49,581 bases of DNA, taken from a virus. The stretch covers positions 1-49,581 of IMG/VR virus record IMGVR_UViG_3300037247_002187; one strand, 5' to 3'. This document shows positions 35,594-43,415 of the stretch, one piece after another; position 1 is the first letter of the stretch; the number at the start of each line of letters is the position of its first letter. The position numbers and the translations under genes were made by a program. Under the pieces are notes generated by a model, which saw nothing but the letters and a program-made list of their open reading frames with translations, searched no databases and was not told where the DNA came from.

Positions 35594-35960
35594 TCCTGGG
35601 AAGGATATGGAAAAAGAGTGGCGCTCAATCACCACGCAGCACAAATTCCCGGTCTACAGAACATATCAAGACCTAGGATTCGCCAGCGTGGCTCGGACCA
35701 AAGAGCCGAATATAATGCTGCTCGTCTTCATCATGGCTTTCACGCAGGGCGAGGGTAAGGGCACCAAACTGCTCAAGATCATCACGGATCTGGCCGACAA
35801 GCACGGCGTCACACTGGAGACATGTCCCTCTCCAACTACATATGATTCCACCCCAGTAGACTCAGGCCCCAAGGCTGAGGATCTGGACAAATGGTATCGC
35901 AAGCACGGATTCACGGAGATGACGACTGATGGATACGCCTTGGCGAGGAAGCCAAAATGA
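35571..35960 (+). CDS. GNAT-type acetyltransferase
   Basis: 129 aa. LVFIMAFTQGEGKGTKLLKI is a strand followed by the acetyl-CoA pyrophosphate loop (Q/T-x-x-G-x-G/K) and helix; LETCPSPTTYDSTP and DLDKWYRKHGFTEMTTDGYA match the later strand and the terminal Y-x-K-x-G-F motif. Substrate unknown; in phages such enzymes may modify host proteins or small molecules. Confidence 0.65.
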   Translation: MATSISSDPGKDMEKEWRSITTQHKFPVYRTYQDLGFASVARTKEPNIMLLVFIMAFTQGEGKGTKLLKIITDLADKHGVTLETCPSPTTYDSTPVDSGPKAEDLDKWYRKHGFTEMTTDGYALARKPK

Positions 35961-36232
35961 AAGGATCTATGCGGGGCGGGGACTTCATGGGAAGGAACTT
36001 GATCGACGCGCAGCCATTTCTAATCATCGCAGAGCTCGAACATGGATTCCTGTACTGTCTTCAGGCATCGGAAGAGAATTCGGTTGCACCAGACATTGGA
36101 ATCATGCCAGAAGAGGACAGCCGAAGGATTATCAATCCTCCTGACGGCCTGAATATATTTAACGAGGATTCGGGATACATAGAGGTTTACCATAAGGACC
36201 GAGACGAATGGCTTGAAATGCACGCCCGGTGA
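35957..36232 (+). CDS. Unknown small protein
   Basis: 91 aa, ATGA overlap. DAQPFLIIAELEHGFLYCLQ and a C-terminal SGYIEVYHKDRDEWLEM. No family recognised. Confidence 0.45.
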   Translation: MKGSMRGGDFMGRNLIDAQPFLIIAELEHGFLYCLQASEENSVAPDIGIMPEEDSRRIINPPDGLNIFNEDSGYIEVYHKDRDEWLEMHAR

Positions 36233-36248
36233 ATAATAGGAGAATCGC

Positions 36249-36755
36249 ATGAAGCACATCGTATGCCCGGAGACAATCGGGTATGACCATACATACGGTC
36301 CGTATGTTTTTATGTGCGGAGGCATCACAGGATGCAAGAACTGGCAGCAAGATTTCCGCCAACTCATGGAGAACACGAAGCAGGGCATTCTACTCAATCC
36401 GAGGCGGGACAAGTTCGACGTAAATGATCCCAGCGCTGCCAGGGAGCAAATCACGTGGGAATTCAACGCCCTATGGAATAACGCAGACGCCTATATTTTC
36501 TGGTTCACCAACGACACCATTCAACCGATTGTTCTTTTTGAACTTGGGGCTTGTCTGGCGGGCGCAAAGATTTCCAGGCAGGCGAAAGTGCGTATTCCCA
36601 TCTTTATCGGAATCGAGCCAGGATACACGCGGGGAGAAGACGTAAGGATTCAGACCGAATTGTTCGCTCCGGAGATCCCCATTGTCGATAAGTTGGAAGA
36701 TCTGGCTGATCTTCTCAAAGGGTATCTCAAGGGATGGGAACATGCCGGAAAGTGA
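36249..36755 (+). CDS. Nucleoside 2-deoxyribosyltransferase-like protein
   Basis: 168 aa. VFMCGGITGCKNWQQDF (residues 20-36), LLNPRRDKFDVNDPSAAREQ and ITWEFNALWNNADAYIFWF, then PIVLFELGACLAGA with the conserved nucleophile-type Glu98: the order and motifs of the Nuc_deoxyrib_tr family (Rossmann-like). Such enzymes exchange or hydrolyse the base of deoxynucleosides; in a phage this may serve nucleotide salvage, base modification or nucleotide-signal hydrolysis. Confidence 0.65.
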   Translation: MKHIVCPETIGYDHTYGPYVFMCGGITGCKNWQQDFRQLMENTKQGILLNPRRDKFDVNDPSAAREQITWEFNALWNNADAYIFWFTNDTIQPIVLFELGACLAGAKISRQAKVRIPIFIGIEPGYTRGEDVRIQTELFAPEIPIVDKLEDLADLLKGYLKGWEHAGK

Positions 36756-37230
36756 AGCCTGCACTGGAATCAAAGAATTCCTGGAGATGCAGGTCAATCA
36801 TCTGAAGACCGGCAACTTCCCGAAAATCGGACATTACTTCGGATGGAGCGACTTCATCCTTCAGCATGGGATTTCGTTCGATGCGACTGATCTGCCTGAG
36901 CAATACGAGCGAGGAGCGCCAAAAGAGTGCTTCGCCAATGCGTACCAGGCGGCAGGCGACCATTGGAATCTCGTTTATTGTGAGGGTTACGCCTGTGGAT
37001 TGATCCCCGTCCACCATGCGTGGTGCGTCGATCAGGAGACCAGGAGCGTTGTAGAGGTAACCTGGACGCGGGACAACACCTTCGAGTATTTAGGCATCCC
37101 GATGAACTTCCACTACGTCACGCAAGCCATAGCCAGAAAAGGAACCCACGGAGTCATCGATGACTGGAAAAACGAATGGCCAATGCTAAAGGACGACAGA
37201 TCACAGTGGCTACACCCAAACTTTCGGTAG
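36742..37230 (+). CDS. Papain-like-fold or transglutaminase-like phage protein
   Basis: 162 aa from ATG 36742. PKECFANAYQAAGD (Cys63 at a helix start), VYCEGYACGLIPVHHAWCVD (His91/92 before a strand) and VVEVTWTR give the Cys ... His-A-W-x-V-D ... V-[VD]-x-T-W pattern of a common phage family that I take as papain-like. No signal peptide. Ends in TAG. Overlaps the next gene by 55 bases. Confidence 0.55.
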   Translation: MPESEACTGIKEFLEMQVNHLKTGNFPKIGHYFGWSDFILQHGISFDATDLPEQYERGAPKECFANAYQAAGDHWNLVYCEGYACGLIPVHHAWCVDQETRSVVEVTWTRDNTFEYLGIPMNFHYVTQAIARKGTHGVIDDWKNEWPMLKDDRSQWLHPNFR

Positions 37231-37664
37231 TTTTAGACGAGAAAACGCAATGGGAATGGTATACCCCATCTGGAGTTTTTCGCCATCTGGTCCTCGCCCT
37301 ACACAGGTGCCATATAGAGCAGATCAGGATCAAACTTCAATACGGAAGCTATGTGACGGGCAGGCCCTGGGGCGATAAAGATGACTGGGAGCACGGGTAC
37401 ATCAGAATGTCCACGGGCCGCAAGAAGATTCTGCTCCTGGTCCACAACCAACGAAGCATGGGGGGGGGCGCAATCCTCATTCAGAACATAGTGAAAATTG
37501 ATTACAGCAATAAGGAGCGCGGAAATGTTATCTGGGTTCACCCGCTGTACCCATTTCTTGAATGGGATTTCCTGCATACCTATTTGATCCACCTGAGATT
37601 CCACTCTGTCAGATTCGAGCTCCCTCGGATGTATCGAATGCCCAAACCTGTGGCATATATCTAA
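37176..37664 (+). CDS. Unknown protein
   Basis: 162 aa from ATG 37176, inside the end of the previous gene; a later start is possible. Alternating strands (QIRIKLQYGSYVTGRPWGDK; MGGGAILIQNIVKIDYSNKE) and a Tyr/His/Arg-rich end. Its start overlaps the upstream gene unusually deeply. Terminator follows. No family recognised. Confidence 0.5.
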   Translation: MANAKGRQITVATPKLSVVLDEKTQWEWYTPSGVFRHLVLALHRCHIEQIRIKLQYGSYVTGRPWGDKDDWEHGYIRMSTGRKKILLLVHNQRSMGGGAILIQNIVKIDYSNKERGNVIWVHPLYPFLEWDFLHTYLIHLRFHSVRFELPRMYRMPKPVAYI

Positions 37665-37665
37665 G

Positions 37666-37691
37666 TAGAGGCTTTCCCGAGCCTCTATTTT
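37666..37691 (+). terminator. Intrinsic terminator
   Basis: TAGAGGCT-TTCCCG-AGCCTCTA followed by TTTT, directly after the stop of the gene at 37176 and 15 bases before a GGTATAAG element. Confidence 0.8.
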
Positions 37692-37705
37692 GGCTTTCCT
37701 TTTCC

Positions 37706-37713
37706 GGTATAAG
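37706..37713 (+). promoter_or_regulatory. GGTATAAG element
   Basis: GGTATAAG in a T-rich gap after a terminator and 54 bases before the ATG at 37768. Confidence 0.55.
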
Positions 37714-37767
37714 TCTAATAACAGGAAGGTTTAGTGGGGGTTACCTTTTGCACAAGAGGAGGAGGCG

Positions 37768-38025
37768 ATGCTGAACACCAAACTTCAGTTCCGCGCGATC
37801 AAATCATTCGACGGCGTCGAGAAAGATGACGTAGTGATAATTCACTGCATCAGCAATGGAAGAGTATATGGCTTGTCGAATTATCGGCCATTCAACACAT
37901 CCCTGGCTAATTTGAACTGGGCGGTCCAGAATGCGAATCTGCGCCTGGAATCCCTGGATCAGCCTAAAACAACGATCAAGGAGCTGGAGAACGAAATGGC
38001 CCTGGAAAGAGTGAGCGGTTCTTGA
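37768..38025 (+). CDS. Unknown small protein, single-gene unit
   Basis: 85 aa behind AGGAGGAGGCG. Strands at the start (KLQFRAIKSFDGVEKDDVVI) and a helical end (LDQPKTTIKELENEMALERV). It is enclosed by its own promoter element and terminator, so it is expressed as a separate unit. No family recognised. Confidence 0.55.
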   Translation: MLNTKLQFRAIKSFDGVEKDDVVIIHCISNGRVYGLSNYRPFNTSLANLNWAVQNANLRLESLDQPKTTIKELENEMALERVSGS

Positions 38026-38032
38026 TACAACT

Positions 38033-38058
38033 AACCCGTCATCCATGGCGGGTTTTTT
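38033..38058 (+). terminator. Intrinsic terminator
   Basis: AACCCG ... CGGGTT with a loop of ten (itself partly paired) and TTTTTT, eight bases past the stop at 38025. Confidence 0.75.
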
Positions 38059-38082
38059 ACTTCAGAAGGAGAAAGGTGGTGG

Positions 38083-38397
38083 ATGATGCCTCTACTACTG
38101 CCTCTGGTCTTCTGTTCTTTCGCGCTGATCGTGCAGAGCGTCTTCATGATCGTCATGGCTATGCGATACCGACGGTGGGCCAGACACGTGATCGAGCATA
38201 ATCGCGATTACGCAAAAAACATCATCGACTCGAATGACAGGCTCATGCGTGAGACCATCAAACTGCTCCCCAAAGAGCATGCCGACGCTATCCTGGGAAA
38301 CTGGGAACTGGGGCGGGCGGCAGCCCAAATGAAAATCGACAGGATAGGCAAAGATGTTCATAAACGAAGCGACGACTTTCCCACTAATCCTGTTTAA
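38083..38397 (+). CDS. Protein with N-terminal membrane anchor
   Basis: 104 aa. Residues ~3-26 are a transmembrane helix (LLLPLVFCSFALIVQSVFMI) followed by a charged helical domain (NIIDSNDRLMRETIKLLPKE), i.e. N-in, C-out or the reverse with a soluble domain. An i-spanin would look similar, but no partner or endolysin is adjacent. Overlaps the next gene by 44 bases. Confidence 0.5.
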   Translation: MMPLLLPLVFCSFALIVQSVFMIVMAMRYRRWARHVIEHNRDYAKNIIDSNDRLMRETIKLLPKEHADAILGNWELGRAAAQMKIDRIGKDVHKRSDDFPTNPV

Positions 38398-38575
38398 CAG
38401 GCCCTACTATCACATGGAAACCCATTATTTCGCGCGAAGAGAATGGACCTCAATCTGGTCACTCGCCAAACTCTATAGCCTGTCTTTCTACATATCCGTC
38501 ATTGTTCTGGATCAGCGGGGCCACAAGATGGTATCCAATGCGATAGTCAATATTCTAACCCCTGAGAAGGAGTAG
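38354..38575 (+). CDS. GFY-family-like small protein
   Basis: 73 aa. The C-terminal half, AKLYSLSFYISVIVLDQRGH then KMVSNAIVNIL, parallels the MGFYGISVHLDSSGEDMVQI of the protein at 43415, with S replacing G in the GFY motif. Ends in TAG, and the reading frame continues into an eight-residue ORF. Confidence 0.5.
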   Translation: MFINEATTFPLILFNRPYYHMETHYFARREWTSIWSLAKLYSLSFYISVIVLDQRGHKMVSNAIVNILTPEKE

Positions 38576-38607
38576 GAGCTAGATATGCAAGAAATCGGAA
38601 CAAGCCG

Positions 38608-38751
38608 ATGAAATGCTATTATTGCGAAAGGCGCGAAACGGAACGCCAGATCGCGGGATTCTGGTTTTGTTTCCGGTGTTTGCCACGAGCCAACGAAAAG
38701 GGTGCCAGTTACTGGCGGAGATTGTACCATGCACTCTACCCGTGGAGATAA
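38608..38751 (+). CDS. 47-aa zinc-finger micro-protein with short leader ORF
   Basis: MKCYYCERRETERQIAGFWF then CFRCLP and a basic aromatic tail: two C-x-x-C pairs. The AGGAGTAGGAG site upstream serves an eight-codon ORF at 38585 (M-Q-E-I-G-T-S-R) whose TGA overlaps this ATG, so translation is probably coupled through the leader. Confidence 0.5.
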   Translation: MKCYYCERRETERQIAGFWFCFRCLPRANEKGASYWRRLYHALYPWR

Positions 38752-38804
38752 CCGATATTCACCGCTTGCTTAAAAGTCGGGCTCATTCCAAGGGAGGGCG
38801 AGAA

Positions 38805-39356
38805 ATGAATAAACGGGAGAAAGTCGCGTATTGGCGGGCATTTAGGCGCGTGGACAATGACGTGTTGCTCTGTGCGCCTTGCGCGGAAGACGCTAAAGAA
38901 GAAGGCCACAAGATCGAGCCGGTTACGTTCGAACAGATTCAAGACAGGTTCACGGTGCCGATCACCAATGAGTCTCCGGCGCACTGCTCCAACTGCTGTG
39001 AGCCGATTGCCGGAAGGGACAAGGTGCGCATCGCGGAGTCGGCGGCGAGCGAAGGGGAAAAGATTGCAGCCCGAACGGGGTTGAACATCGAGATCGTTCC
39101 AGATGCGGAGAACCAACCAATGATTTGCCCACTTTGTAGAAAGTCCGTAAACCTGGTCGAATCCGATCTGTTCGTCTGCCAATCCGATTTGAAGGGATCG
39201 GATACAGTTGAGATCGCTCGCATTTGCTTCGACGAGCCAGTACACCAGTTCGCGTGCGAAGCCGGACACGTGTTTTATGCGAAGAGCGAGTCCGAGATTC
39301 GGCGCGAGGCCGAAGAGATGGGTCGCCGGTATTCTCAGTCCCGGAAAGGAGTATAG
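38805..39356 (+). CDS. Multi-zinc protein
   Basis: 183 aa behind AGGGAGGGCGAGAA. Cysteine pairs in LLCAPCAEDA, HCSNCCEPIA and ICPLCRKSVN, plus FVCQSD and FACEAGHVF, suggest two or three zinc sites. Its UAG is followed directly by the ATG of the next gene in the same frame (GTA TAG ATG), so amber suppression would yield a fusion of about 304 residues. Confidence 0.55.
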   Translation: MNKREKVAYWRAFRRVDNDVLLCAPCAEDAKEEGHKIEPVTFEQIQDRFTVPITNESPAHCSNCCEPIAGRDKVRIAESAASEGEKIAARTGLNIEIVPDAENQPMICPLCRKSVNLVESDLFVCQSDLKGSDTVEIARICFDEPVHQFACEAGHVFYAKSESEIRREAEEMGRRYSQSRKGV

Positions 39357-39719
39357 ATGGAAATCAACGCGAAAGTTCCCGTCAAGAAGTTGCTTGCCAA
39401 GATTAAGGCAAACGCCAAAAAGCACGAATCGGAACACATGAAGGCCATGAAGGGATGGCACCGCAAGATCGGCAAGGAGGCTGCGGCCATCGCCAAGAGG
39501 GCCAAGAGCGGGAAGCTGGGCAGCGCTCCCTGGAAAAAGCTCGCTCACTTCCCAAAGCCGGTCAGCCACATTGCGGATTACAGGCGCGTCATTTCCATTC
39601 TCGAGATGACGGACGAGACAGAGATCGCCATCTCCTCGTGGGAATTCGACCAGATGTTCAACGACAACTGGGAGTGGAAGCCTGACTGGACGGCATCGAA
39701 CGTCCAATACTCGCGATGA
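39357..39719 (+). CDS. Conserved phage protein (KPVSHIADYRRVI type)
   Basis: 120 aa. N-terminal half basic and helical; C-terminal half HFPKPVSHIADYRRVISILE, EIAISSWEFDQMFNDNWEWK, DWTASNVQY matches a widespread phage family (P-x-S-[HY]-x-x-x-Y-x-x-x-I-x-[ML]-L ... E-F-x-x-[FY]-x-x-D-x-W-x-W). Function unknown. ATGA overlap with the next gene. Confidence 0.65.
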   Translation: MEINAKVPVKKLLAKIKANAKKHESEHMKAMKGWHRKIGKEAAAIAKRAKSGKLGSAPWKKLAHFPKPVSHIADYRRVISILEMTDETEIAISSWEFDQMFNDNWEWKPDWTASNVQYSR

Positions 39720-40027
39720 GCGTTCGACCCGCTGTAGAAGCTGACAAAAACAAGATCAAGCGGATGCGGGTCCGGGACCGTATCGACAAATACGGTATCG
39801 ATGGTGACCTCCAGGGCCCCGTTAAAGACGTTCTGGAGAATATCACCAAACTCCATATGGATGCCGCCACCAAAGGGTGGAAAGAGATCCGGCTTGTCCA
39901 CGAAGGCGATTACGATGGTTCCTGGTACGAGCTCCACGGCACCCGCCTGGAAACAGACAAGGAGATGCGCAGACGCTTCGCCAAGATCCGAAAGCAACGG
40001 GCCAAGACCCCGAAAAAAAAGAAATAA
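39716..40027 (+). CDS. Basic protein, unknown
   Basis: 103 aa. Charged helices and a C-terminal Lys/Arg run (RRRFAKIRKQRAKTPKKKK). DYDGSWYELHGTRLETDKEM near residue 65 looks like a small beta hairpin followed by a helix. Terminator follows at once. Confidence 0.5.
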   Translation: MSVRPAVEADKNKIKRMRVRDRIDKYGIDGDLQGPVKDVLENITKLHMDAATKGWKEIRLVHEGDYDGSWYELHGTRLETDKEMRRRFAKIRKQRAKTPKKKK

Positions 40028-40030
40028 TAC

Positions 40031-40054
40031 AAAAGGGCCTTAGCGCCCTTTTTT
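40031..40054 (+). terminator. Intrinsic terminator
   Basis: AAAAGGGC-CTTAGC-GCCCTTTT with T-run; symmetric A/T flanks make it potentially bidirectional. A GGTATAAG element begins two bases further on. Confidence 0.8.
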
Positions 40055-40055
40055 A

Positions 40056-40063
40056 GGTATAAG
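40056..40063 (+). promoter_or_regulatory. GGTATAAG element before the GFY cluster
   Basis: GGTATAAG 23 bases before the ATG at 40086; the following AAGGAGGTC is the ribosome site. It drives the first five GFY-family genes as one unit. Confidence 0.55.
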
Positions 40064-40085
40064 GAGGTCAAGGAGGTCGTTATCC

Positions 40086-40712
40086 ATGAAACTACTTGAG
40101 ATCGAAAATACCGCCACAAACATAAAGTTCTTCGGCTCGCGCCTCATAACGGGAACCGCGCTTGTCCGGAACATGGGCATCTACAGGGCCGAGGTCAGAA
40201 TGACTCAGCTTACCCAGTTCGGTTTGTACTCCAGGATGCTGGGCAAGATCAAAGGCTGCAATGCGATGAAGGCATCGAAATACGCGGGGCTGAGAATGCG
40301 CGGTCCGGGTGAGAGTCCCAAGATTGGGCACTTTCAGCTCGAAATTCAAGTGCCGGTGTCCGGCGAAATGAGCATGTGGCCAGACGAAGTAACGATGGGA
40401 TTCTACCGAATCTCATTTCCTGCAAGTGAACGTATTCAAGAAGACTTCATATCTCACGGATTCGACGTACTATTCGATCTGCAGAAGGCGATCCCGCCCG
40501 ACTGCTTGAAACAAGGCTGCATGGTCATGGCCAGTCACATGCGCGGCGAGCAACTAGCTATCGGTACTCAACTGCCCTGCGGCTGTACACACCACTCGAT
40601 ACCGCCAGCCGTGCTCGTCGGATTCTACAGAACGGTGAGCATCATCAGGCCAGGTGACTACAATTATGAACTTGACTGCTACTGCGAATTCCACCACGGA
40701 GAGCGAAAGTGA
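40086..40712 (+). CDS. GFY-family protein with two GFYR motifs
   Basis: 208 aa, the longest of the family. EVTMGFYRISFPASERIQED (about residue 97) and AVLVGFYRTVSIIRPGDYNY (about 178) each place the motif near the end of a domain of roughly 100 residues, so the protein looks like two fused family domains. Cys in QGCMVMASHMR and LPCGCTHHS may bind metal. Overlaps the next gene by ATGA. Function unknown. Confidence 0.55.
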   Translation: MKLLEIENTATNIKFFGSRLITGTALVRNMGIYRAEVRMTQLTQFGLYSRMLGKIKGCNAMKASKYAGLRMRGPGESPKIGHFQLEIQVPVSGEMSMWPDEVTMGFYRISFPASERIQEDFISHGFDVLFDLQKAIPPDCLKQGCMVMASHMRGEQLAIGTQLPCGCTHHSIPPAVLVGFYRTVSIIRPGDYNYELDCYCEFHHGERK

Positions 40713-40975
40713 TTGAGATCAGTAGATACAACGCTGAAAAACATGGATGGGAAAAGTGGTCTGGTACGACATTGGAGATGCGCCTAACTTGTGGCGGGTC
40801 GTTTATGATGTTCCCTCCCATTATGAAAATGGGATTCTATCTCGCCTGGACTCAAAATGTGTCCGATACCGATCAAGAGTTCATTGTCTTCCTGCTCGAA
40901 AGAGCGACGAAGGAAAAAAATCCACGAGTCCACGAAACGGTGAGCAAGCACGGAACGCTGGTAAAGCCGTTATGA
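40709..40975 (+). CDS. GFY-family small protein
   Basis: 88 aa. PPIMKMGFYLAWTQNVSDTD then QEFIVFLLERATK: the motif followed by a strand, a polar turn and a helix, the common C-terminal plan. N-terminal part with MIEISRYNAEKHGWEKWSGT. ATGA overlaps at both ends. Confidence 0.5.
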   Translation: MIEISRYNAEKHGWEKWSGTTLEMRLTCGGSFMMFPPIMKMGFYLAWTQNVSDTDQEFIVFLLERATKEKNPRVHETVSKHGTLVKPL

Positions 40976-41181
40976 TGATCCAACAGCAACACCTCTATGG
41001 AAAAGACGAGAAACCGGATATTGAGGTGAAAATCCGATTCGGCCCCGCCAGCCCTGATCGTATTACATTCGCCCCAGAGTATATTTACATTGGATTCTAC
41101 CGGGTCGAAATCATGTCAGAGCGCGTGGCGGAAATCGTATGGAATGCAACCTATTTCCACTGGAGGCGAGTGTTGGGATGA
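40972..41181 (+). CDS. GFY-family small protein
   Basis: 69 aa starting MMIQQQHLYGKDEKPDIEVK. RITFAPEYIYIGFYRVEIMS followed by ERVAEIVWNA: F-x-P-x-x-x-x-x-G-F-Y-R-V pattern, as in the family. ATGA overlaps at both ends. Confidence 0.5.
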   Translation: MMIQQQHLYGKDEKPDIEVKIRFGPASPDRITFAPEYIYIGFYRVEIMSERVAEIVWNATYFHWRRVLG

Positions 41182-41399
41182 ATGCACACGACTGCTACAA
41201 AGGGATGTACTGGAACGCAACAGCGAAGAAAAAATGGTCTACTGAGAATCACTTCTACATCCGTCTCACCAGCGACACGGACATAGCGGTATCGCCATGG
41301 GAGTACTTCCTGGGATTCTACAGGATGTATCACGTGTCCGGAAGTCAGGTCGAGGACCGAGTCCTGCATCATCTGATACCGAGCTTCGACGACCTATGA
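41178..41399 (+). CDS. GFY-family small protein
   Basis: 73 aa starting MNAHDCYKGMYWNATAKKKW. DIAVSPWEYFLGFYRMYHVS then GSQVEDRVLHHLIP. Same plan as its neighbours; WNAT also occurs at the end of the preceding protein. ATGA overlaps at both ends. Confidence 0.5.
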   Translation: MNAHDCYKGMYWNATAKKKWSTENHFYIRLTSDTDIAVSPWEYFLGFYRMYHVSGSQVEDRVLHHLIPSFDDL

Positions 41400-41650
41400 C
41401 TGATCGTTTTCAGAAGCACATAAATCTCGGTGAACGAATCGTAACTATATTTCCAGTTGGATACACTGAATTCTATACTCATTTGCCGGTTGCCCATCCG
41501 ATGCTCTTTGGCCAGTTTCCCTATCCCGGCTTCAGCGCTGGCGGAGTTTTTGCCGCGAGGGTAGGATTCTATGCAGTCGCTATCTTCATATCGGTTTCAG
41601 CCCAGGACGAACTTGATGTTCTTTTGGGGACAAAGATCCTCCGCAAGTAA
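41396..41650 (+). CDS. GFY-family small protein (PMLFGQ subtype)
   Basis: 84 aa. AHPMLFGQFPYPGFSAGGVF then RVGFYAVAIFISVSAQDELD. It shares P-M-L-F-G-Q and G-F-Y-A-x-x-x-x-x-S-V-[ST]-A-x-[DQ]-E-L with the protein at 42364, so these two are clear paralogs. Last gene of this unit, ends with TAA. Confidence 0.55.
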   Translation: MTDRFQKHINLGERIVTIFPVGYTEFYTHLPVAHPMLFGQFPYPGFSAGGVFAARVGFYAVAIFISVSAQDELDVLLGTKILRK

Positions 41651-41653
41651 TGC

Positions 41654-41661
41654 GGTATAAG
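41654..41661 (+). promoter_or_regulatory. GGTATAAG element
   Basis: GGTATAAG four bases after the stop at 41650 and 41 bases before the GTG at 41702; AAAGGAGAAGTT is the ribosome site. No clear terminator precedes this copy. Confidence 0.55.
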
Positions 41662-41701
41662 ATTGTAGTATGATGTAGTCTATCATTGTAAAGGAGAAGT
41701 T

Positions 41702-42367
41702 GTGACACACGGAACGATTCTAGTAAAAGGAGAGAATGGCAACCAAGATTGGTGGATTCATGCATACCATGATGGCCATATGTGGGAGGCCATCCAAATG
41801 CTCATTCTCTTGCCATGGAAAATATTCGAATGCTCAAAAGAGCCCAAATTCGGGATGTGGTTCTACGATCAGTATGTGCGCGATCCCGCCTCGCCCAGGA
41901 ATGATTCGTACGCAAACCTAAGAGATGCATATCTCACAATGATCCCTCTGCAAACATGCGGCATGAGCATTGCCAATTGGATTGTATGGCAACAATTCAA
42001 CCACTGGAACATCATCGAGCGCAAGAATCTGCCGTACTTGCAAGACCCCGATGTAATTGTCGAGGTGAAGGGAAGTCGAAACGTAAGCTACAGAGTATTG
42101 GTCGCCGATTGGCTCAAGGGTGAAATCAAAGACGACGGCATGGACTATTGGGAGGAAAGCCTGACAGAAGTCGGCGAACTCATAGCAAAGCAAAACGGCG
42201 AACTGAGCGTCCCCCAGTCAAAGCTTTACGCCGCCGAAGACGGTGGAGTAGTTGTCCGGTTCGATGAAATCATGATCGACCTGCTCTGGCAGGATTGCAA
42301 GGTGTATTCGGAAAAAGACGATCTATACTCACTCGCCAAACGGTTTCCAAAAAAGGAAGAGGAATGA
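41702..42367 (+). CDS. Unknown protein
   Basis: 221 aa from GTG 41702. Aromatic-rich N-terminal half (NQDWWIHAYHDGHMWEAIQM; MSIANWIVWQQFNHWNIIER), then an alpha/beta part (DVIVEVKGSRNVSYRVLVAD). Could be a larger relative of the small proteins around it, but without the GFY motif. ATGA overlap with the next gene. Confidence 0.5.
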   Translation: MTHGTILVKGENGNQDWWIHAYHDGHMWEAIQMLILLPWKIFECSKEPKFGMWFYDQYVRDPASPRNDSYANLRDAYLTMIPLQTCGMSIANWIVWQQFNHWNIIERKNLPYLQDPDVIVEVKGSRNVSYRVLVADWLKGEIKDDGMDYWEESLTEVGELIAKQNGELSVPQSKLYAAEDGGVVVRFDEIMIDLLWQDCKVYSEKDDLYSLAKRFPKKEEE

Positions 42368-42603
42368 GCCACAACGTCTGGTTCGGATACAGATTCCCTA
42401 TTGGCTACAGGCCACATGGTCGTGGTCTAATCGCTCGACCGATGTTATTCGGCCAGCCACGAGCTCCTGTCATCCGTATAGGAATGTGGACACTCAGAAT
42501 TGGATTCTACGCATGCGTTTGCATGCTATCTGTCACAGCGGGCCAGGAGCTCCAAGCGACAATGATGGATAAACTGGAGGGTAAAGATGGCTTCCCATGG
42601 TGA
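42364..42603 (+). CDS. GFY-family small protein (PMLFGQ subtype)
   Basis: 79 aa. ARPMLFGQPRAPVIRIGMWT then LRIGFYACVCMLSVTAGQEL, paralogous to the protein at 41396. N-terminus MSHNVWFGYRFPIGYRPHGR. Overlaps the next gene by 17 bases. Confidence 0.55.
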   Translation: MSHNVWFGYRFPIGYRPHGRGLIARPMLFGQPRAPVIRIGMWTLRIGFYACVCMLSVTAGQELQATMMDKLEGKDGFPW

Positions 42604-43177
42604 AAACGATGAACTATTCGCCCAATTCAAAGACTACACAGTCGATTACCACGAACTGAAACTCTTCGAGCGCGAGGCCTGGGCAGTCAAATTCAGAAAT
42701 CCAGACGGAAGCTCGATCAACCTGGTTGACTTCCTGTGTGACCGTGGAATGGTCTACGTGGGCGGCGACTTGGGCAGCGCCACATACTGGTGGGGAACAA
42801 GCCTACAGCTAGGATTCTTCAGGGAAATCAGCCTCCACTACTTCCACTCAAAATGCGTGGCCAGCGAATTGGGCAAACTCCCTTATGACTGGTCAGAAGA
42901 GAAGGCGAAAACGAGATTCAAGGAGATGTTCGAGGATCACGACGTAAAAGAGGATCTGTACCCACCAGATCTCTCCAGCCAATTCGAATGGAACATATGG
43001 CTCCAGGAGAATGGCTGGGAGACCTTCAGCGATTCTTACGTCGAGTACAGCGGGATCGGCGAAGTGATCTCGCACAGAACCAAACTCCACTGGGCCATCA
43101 TCCAGCTTTGCGCGCGAGCTATCCGCGATGGCGTGGGCACCGTCAAGATAGAGCAGCCCGTACACCAAGGAGATTGA
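42587..43177 (+). CDS. Larger protein with degenerate GFF motif
   Basis: 196 aa. GDLGSATYWWGTSLQLGFFR then EISLHYFHSK keeps the family core as G-F-F-R at about residue 81, followed by an extra ~100-residue acidic helical domain. Start overlaps the previous gene; GGAGGGTAAAG is a good site. Function unknown. Confidence 0.5.
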   Translation: MASHGENDELFAQFKDYTVDYHELKLFEREAWAVKFRNPDGSSINLVDFLCDRGMVYVGGDLGSATYWWGTSLQLGFFREISLHYFHSKCVASELGKLPYDWSEEKAKTRFKEMFEDHDVKEDLYPPDLSSQFEWNIWLQENGWETFSDSYVEYSGIGEVISHRTKLHWAIIQLCARAIRDGVGTVKIEQPVHQGD

Positions 43178-43178
43178 C

Positions 43179-43415
43179 ATGATAGTTGTCGTTACCGAAC
43201 AGGCTGATGGAAGCGGCATTGATGTAGACGCAGTCTTCGTGGTGAACACGGAGAAGTTGCCACAGCGTGAGTATGCCCGACAATTGGAGGGCGGTCCCGG
43301 ATTCATCCAGGTTGCCTATGAGGATTCGATCCGTTTTGGCAAGCACCATTGCATTGACGCATTAGTGGACTTGCCCGCGATGGTAGAACGGGCTCATGTA
43401 GTGTGGGTTGAGTAA
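43179..43415 (+). CDS. Unknown small protein
   Basis: 78 aa behind CAAGGAGATTGAC. MIVVVTEQADGSGIDVDAVF, then Asp/Val-rich strands; no GFY motif. Overlaps the following GFY gene (TAATG). Confidence 0.45.
   Translation: MIVVVTEQADGSGIDVDAVFVVNTEKLPQREYARQLEGGPGFIQVAYEDSIRFGKHHCIDALVDLPAMVERAHVVWVE

Noticed and set aside
30496-37230. Lysis cassette (endolysin) from the papain-like proteins and small membrane proteins
   Set aside because: No signal peptide, no peptidoglycan-binding domain, and the membrane proteins at 20455 and 38083 are not adjacent to them.
38736-39707. 323-codon minus-strand frame
   Set aside because: Runs opposite two plus-strand genes with zinc motifs, ribosome sites and family patterns.
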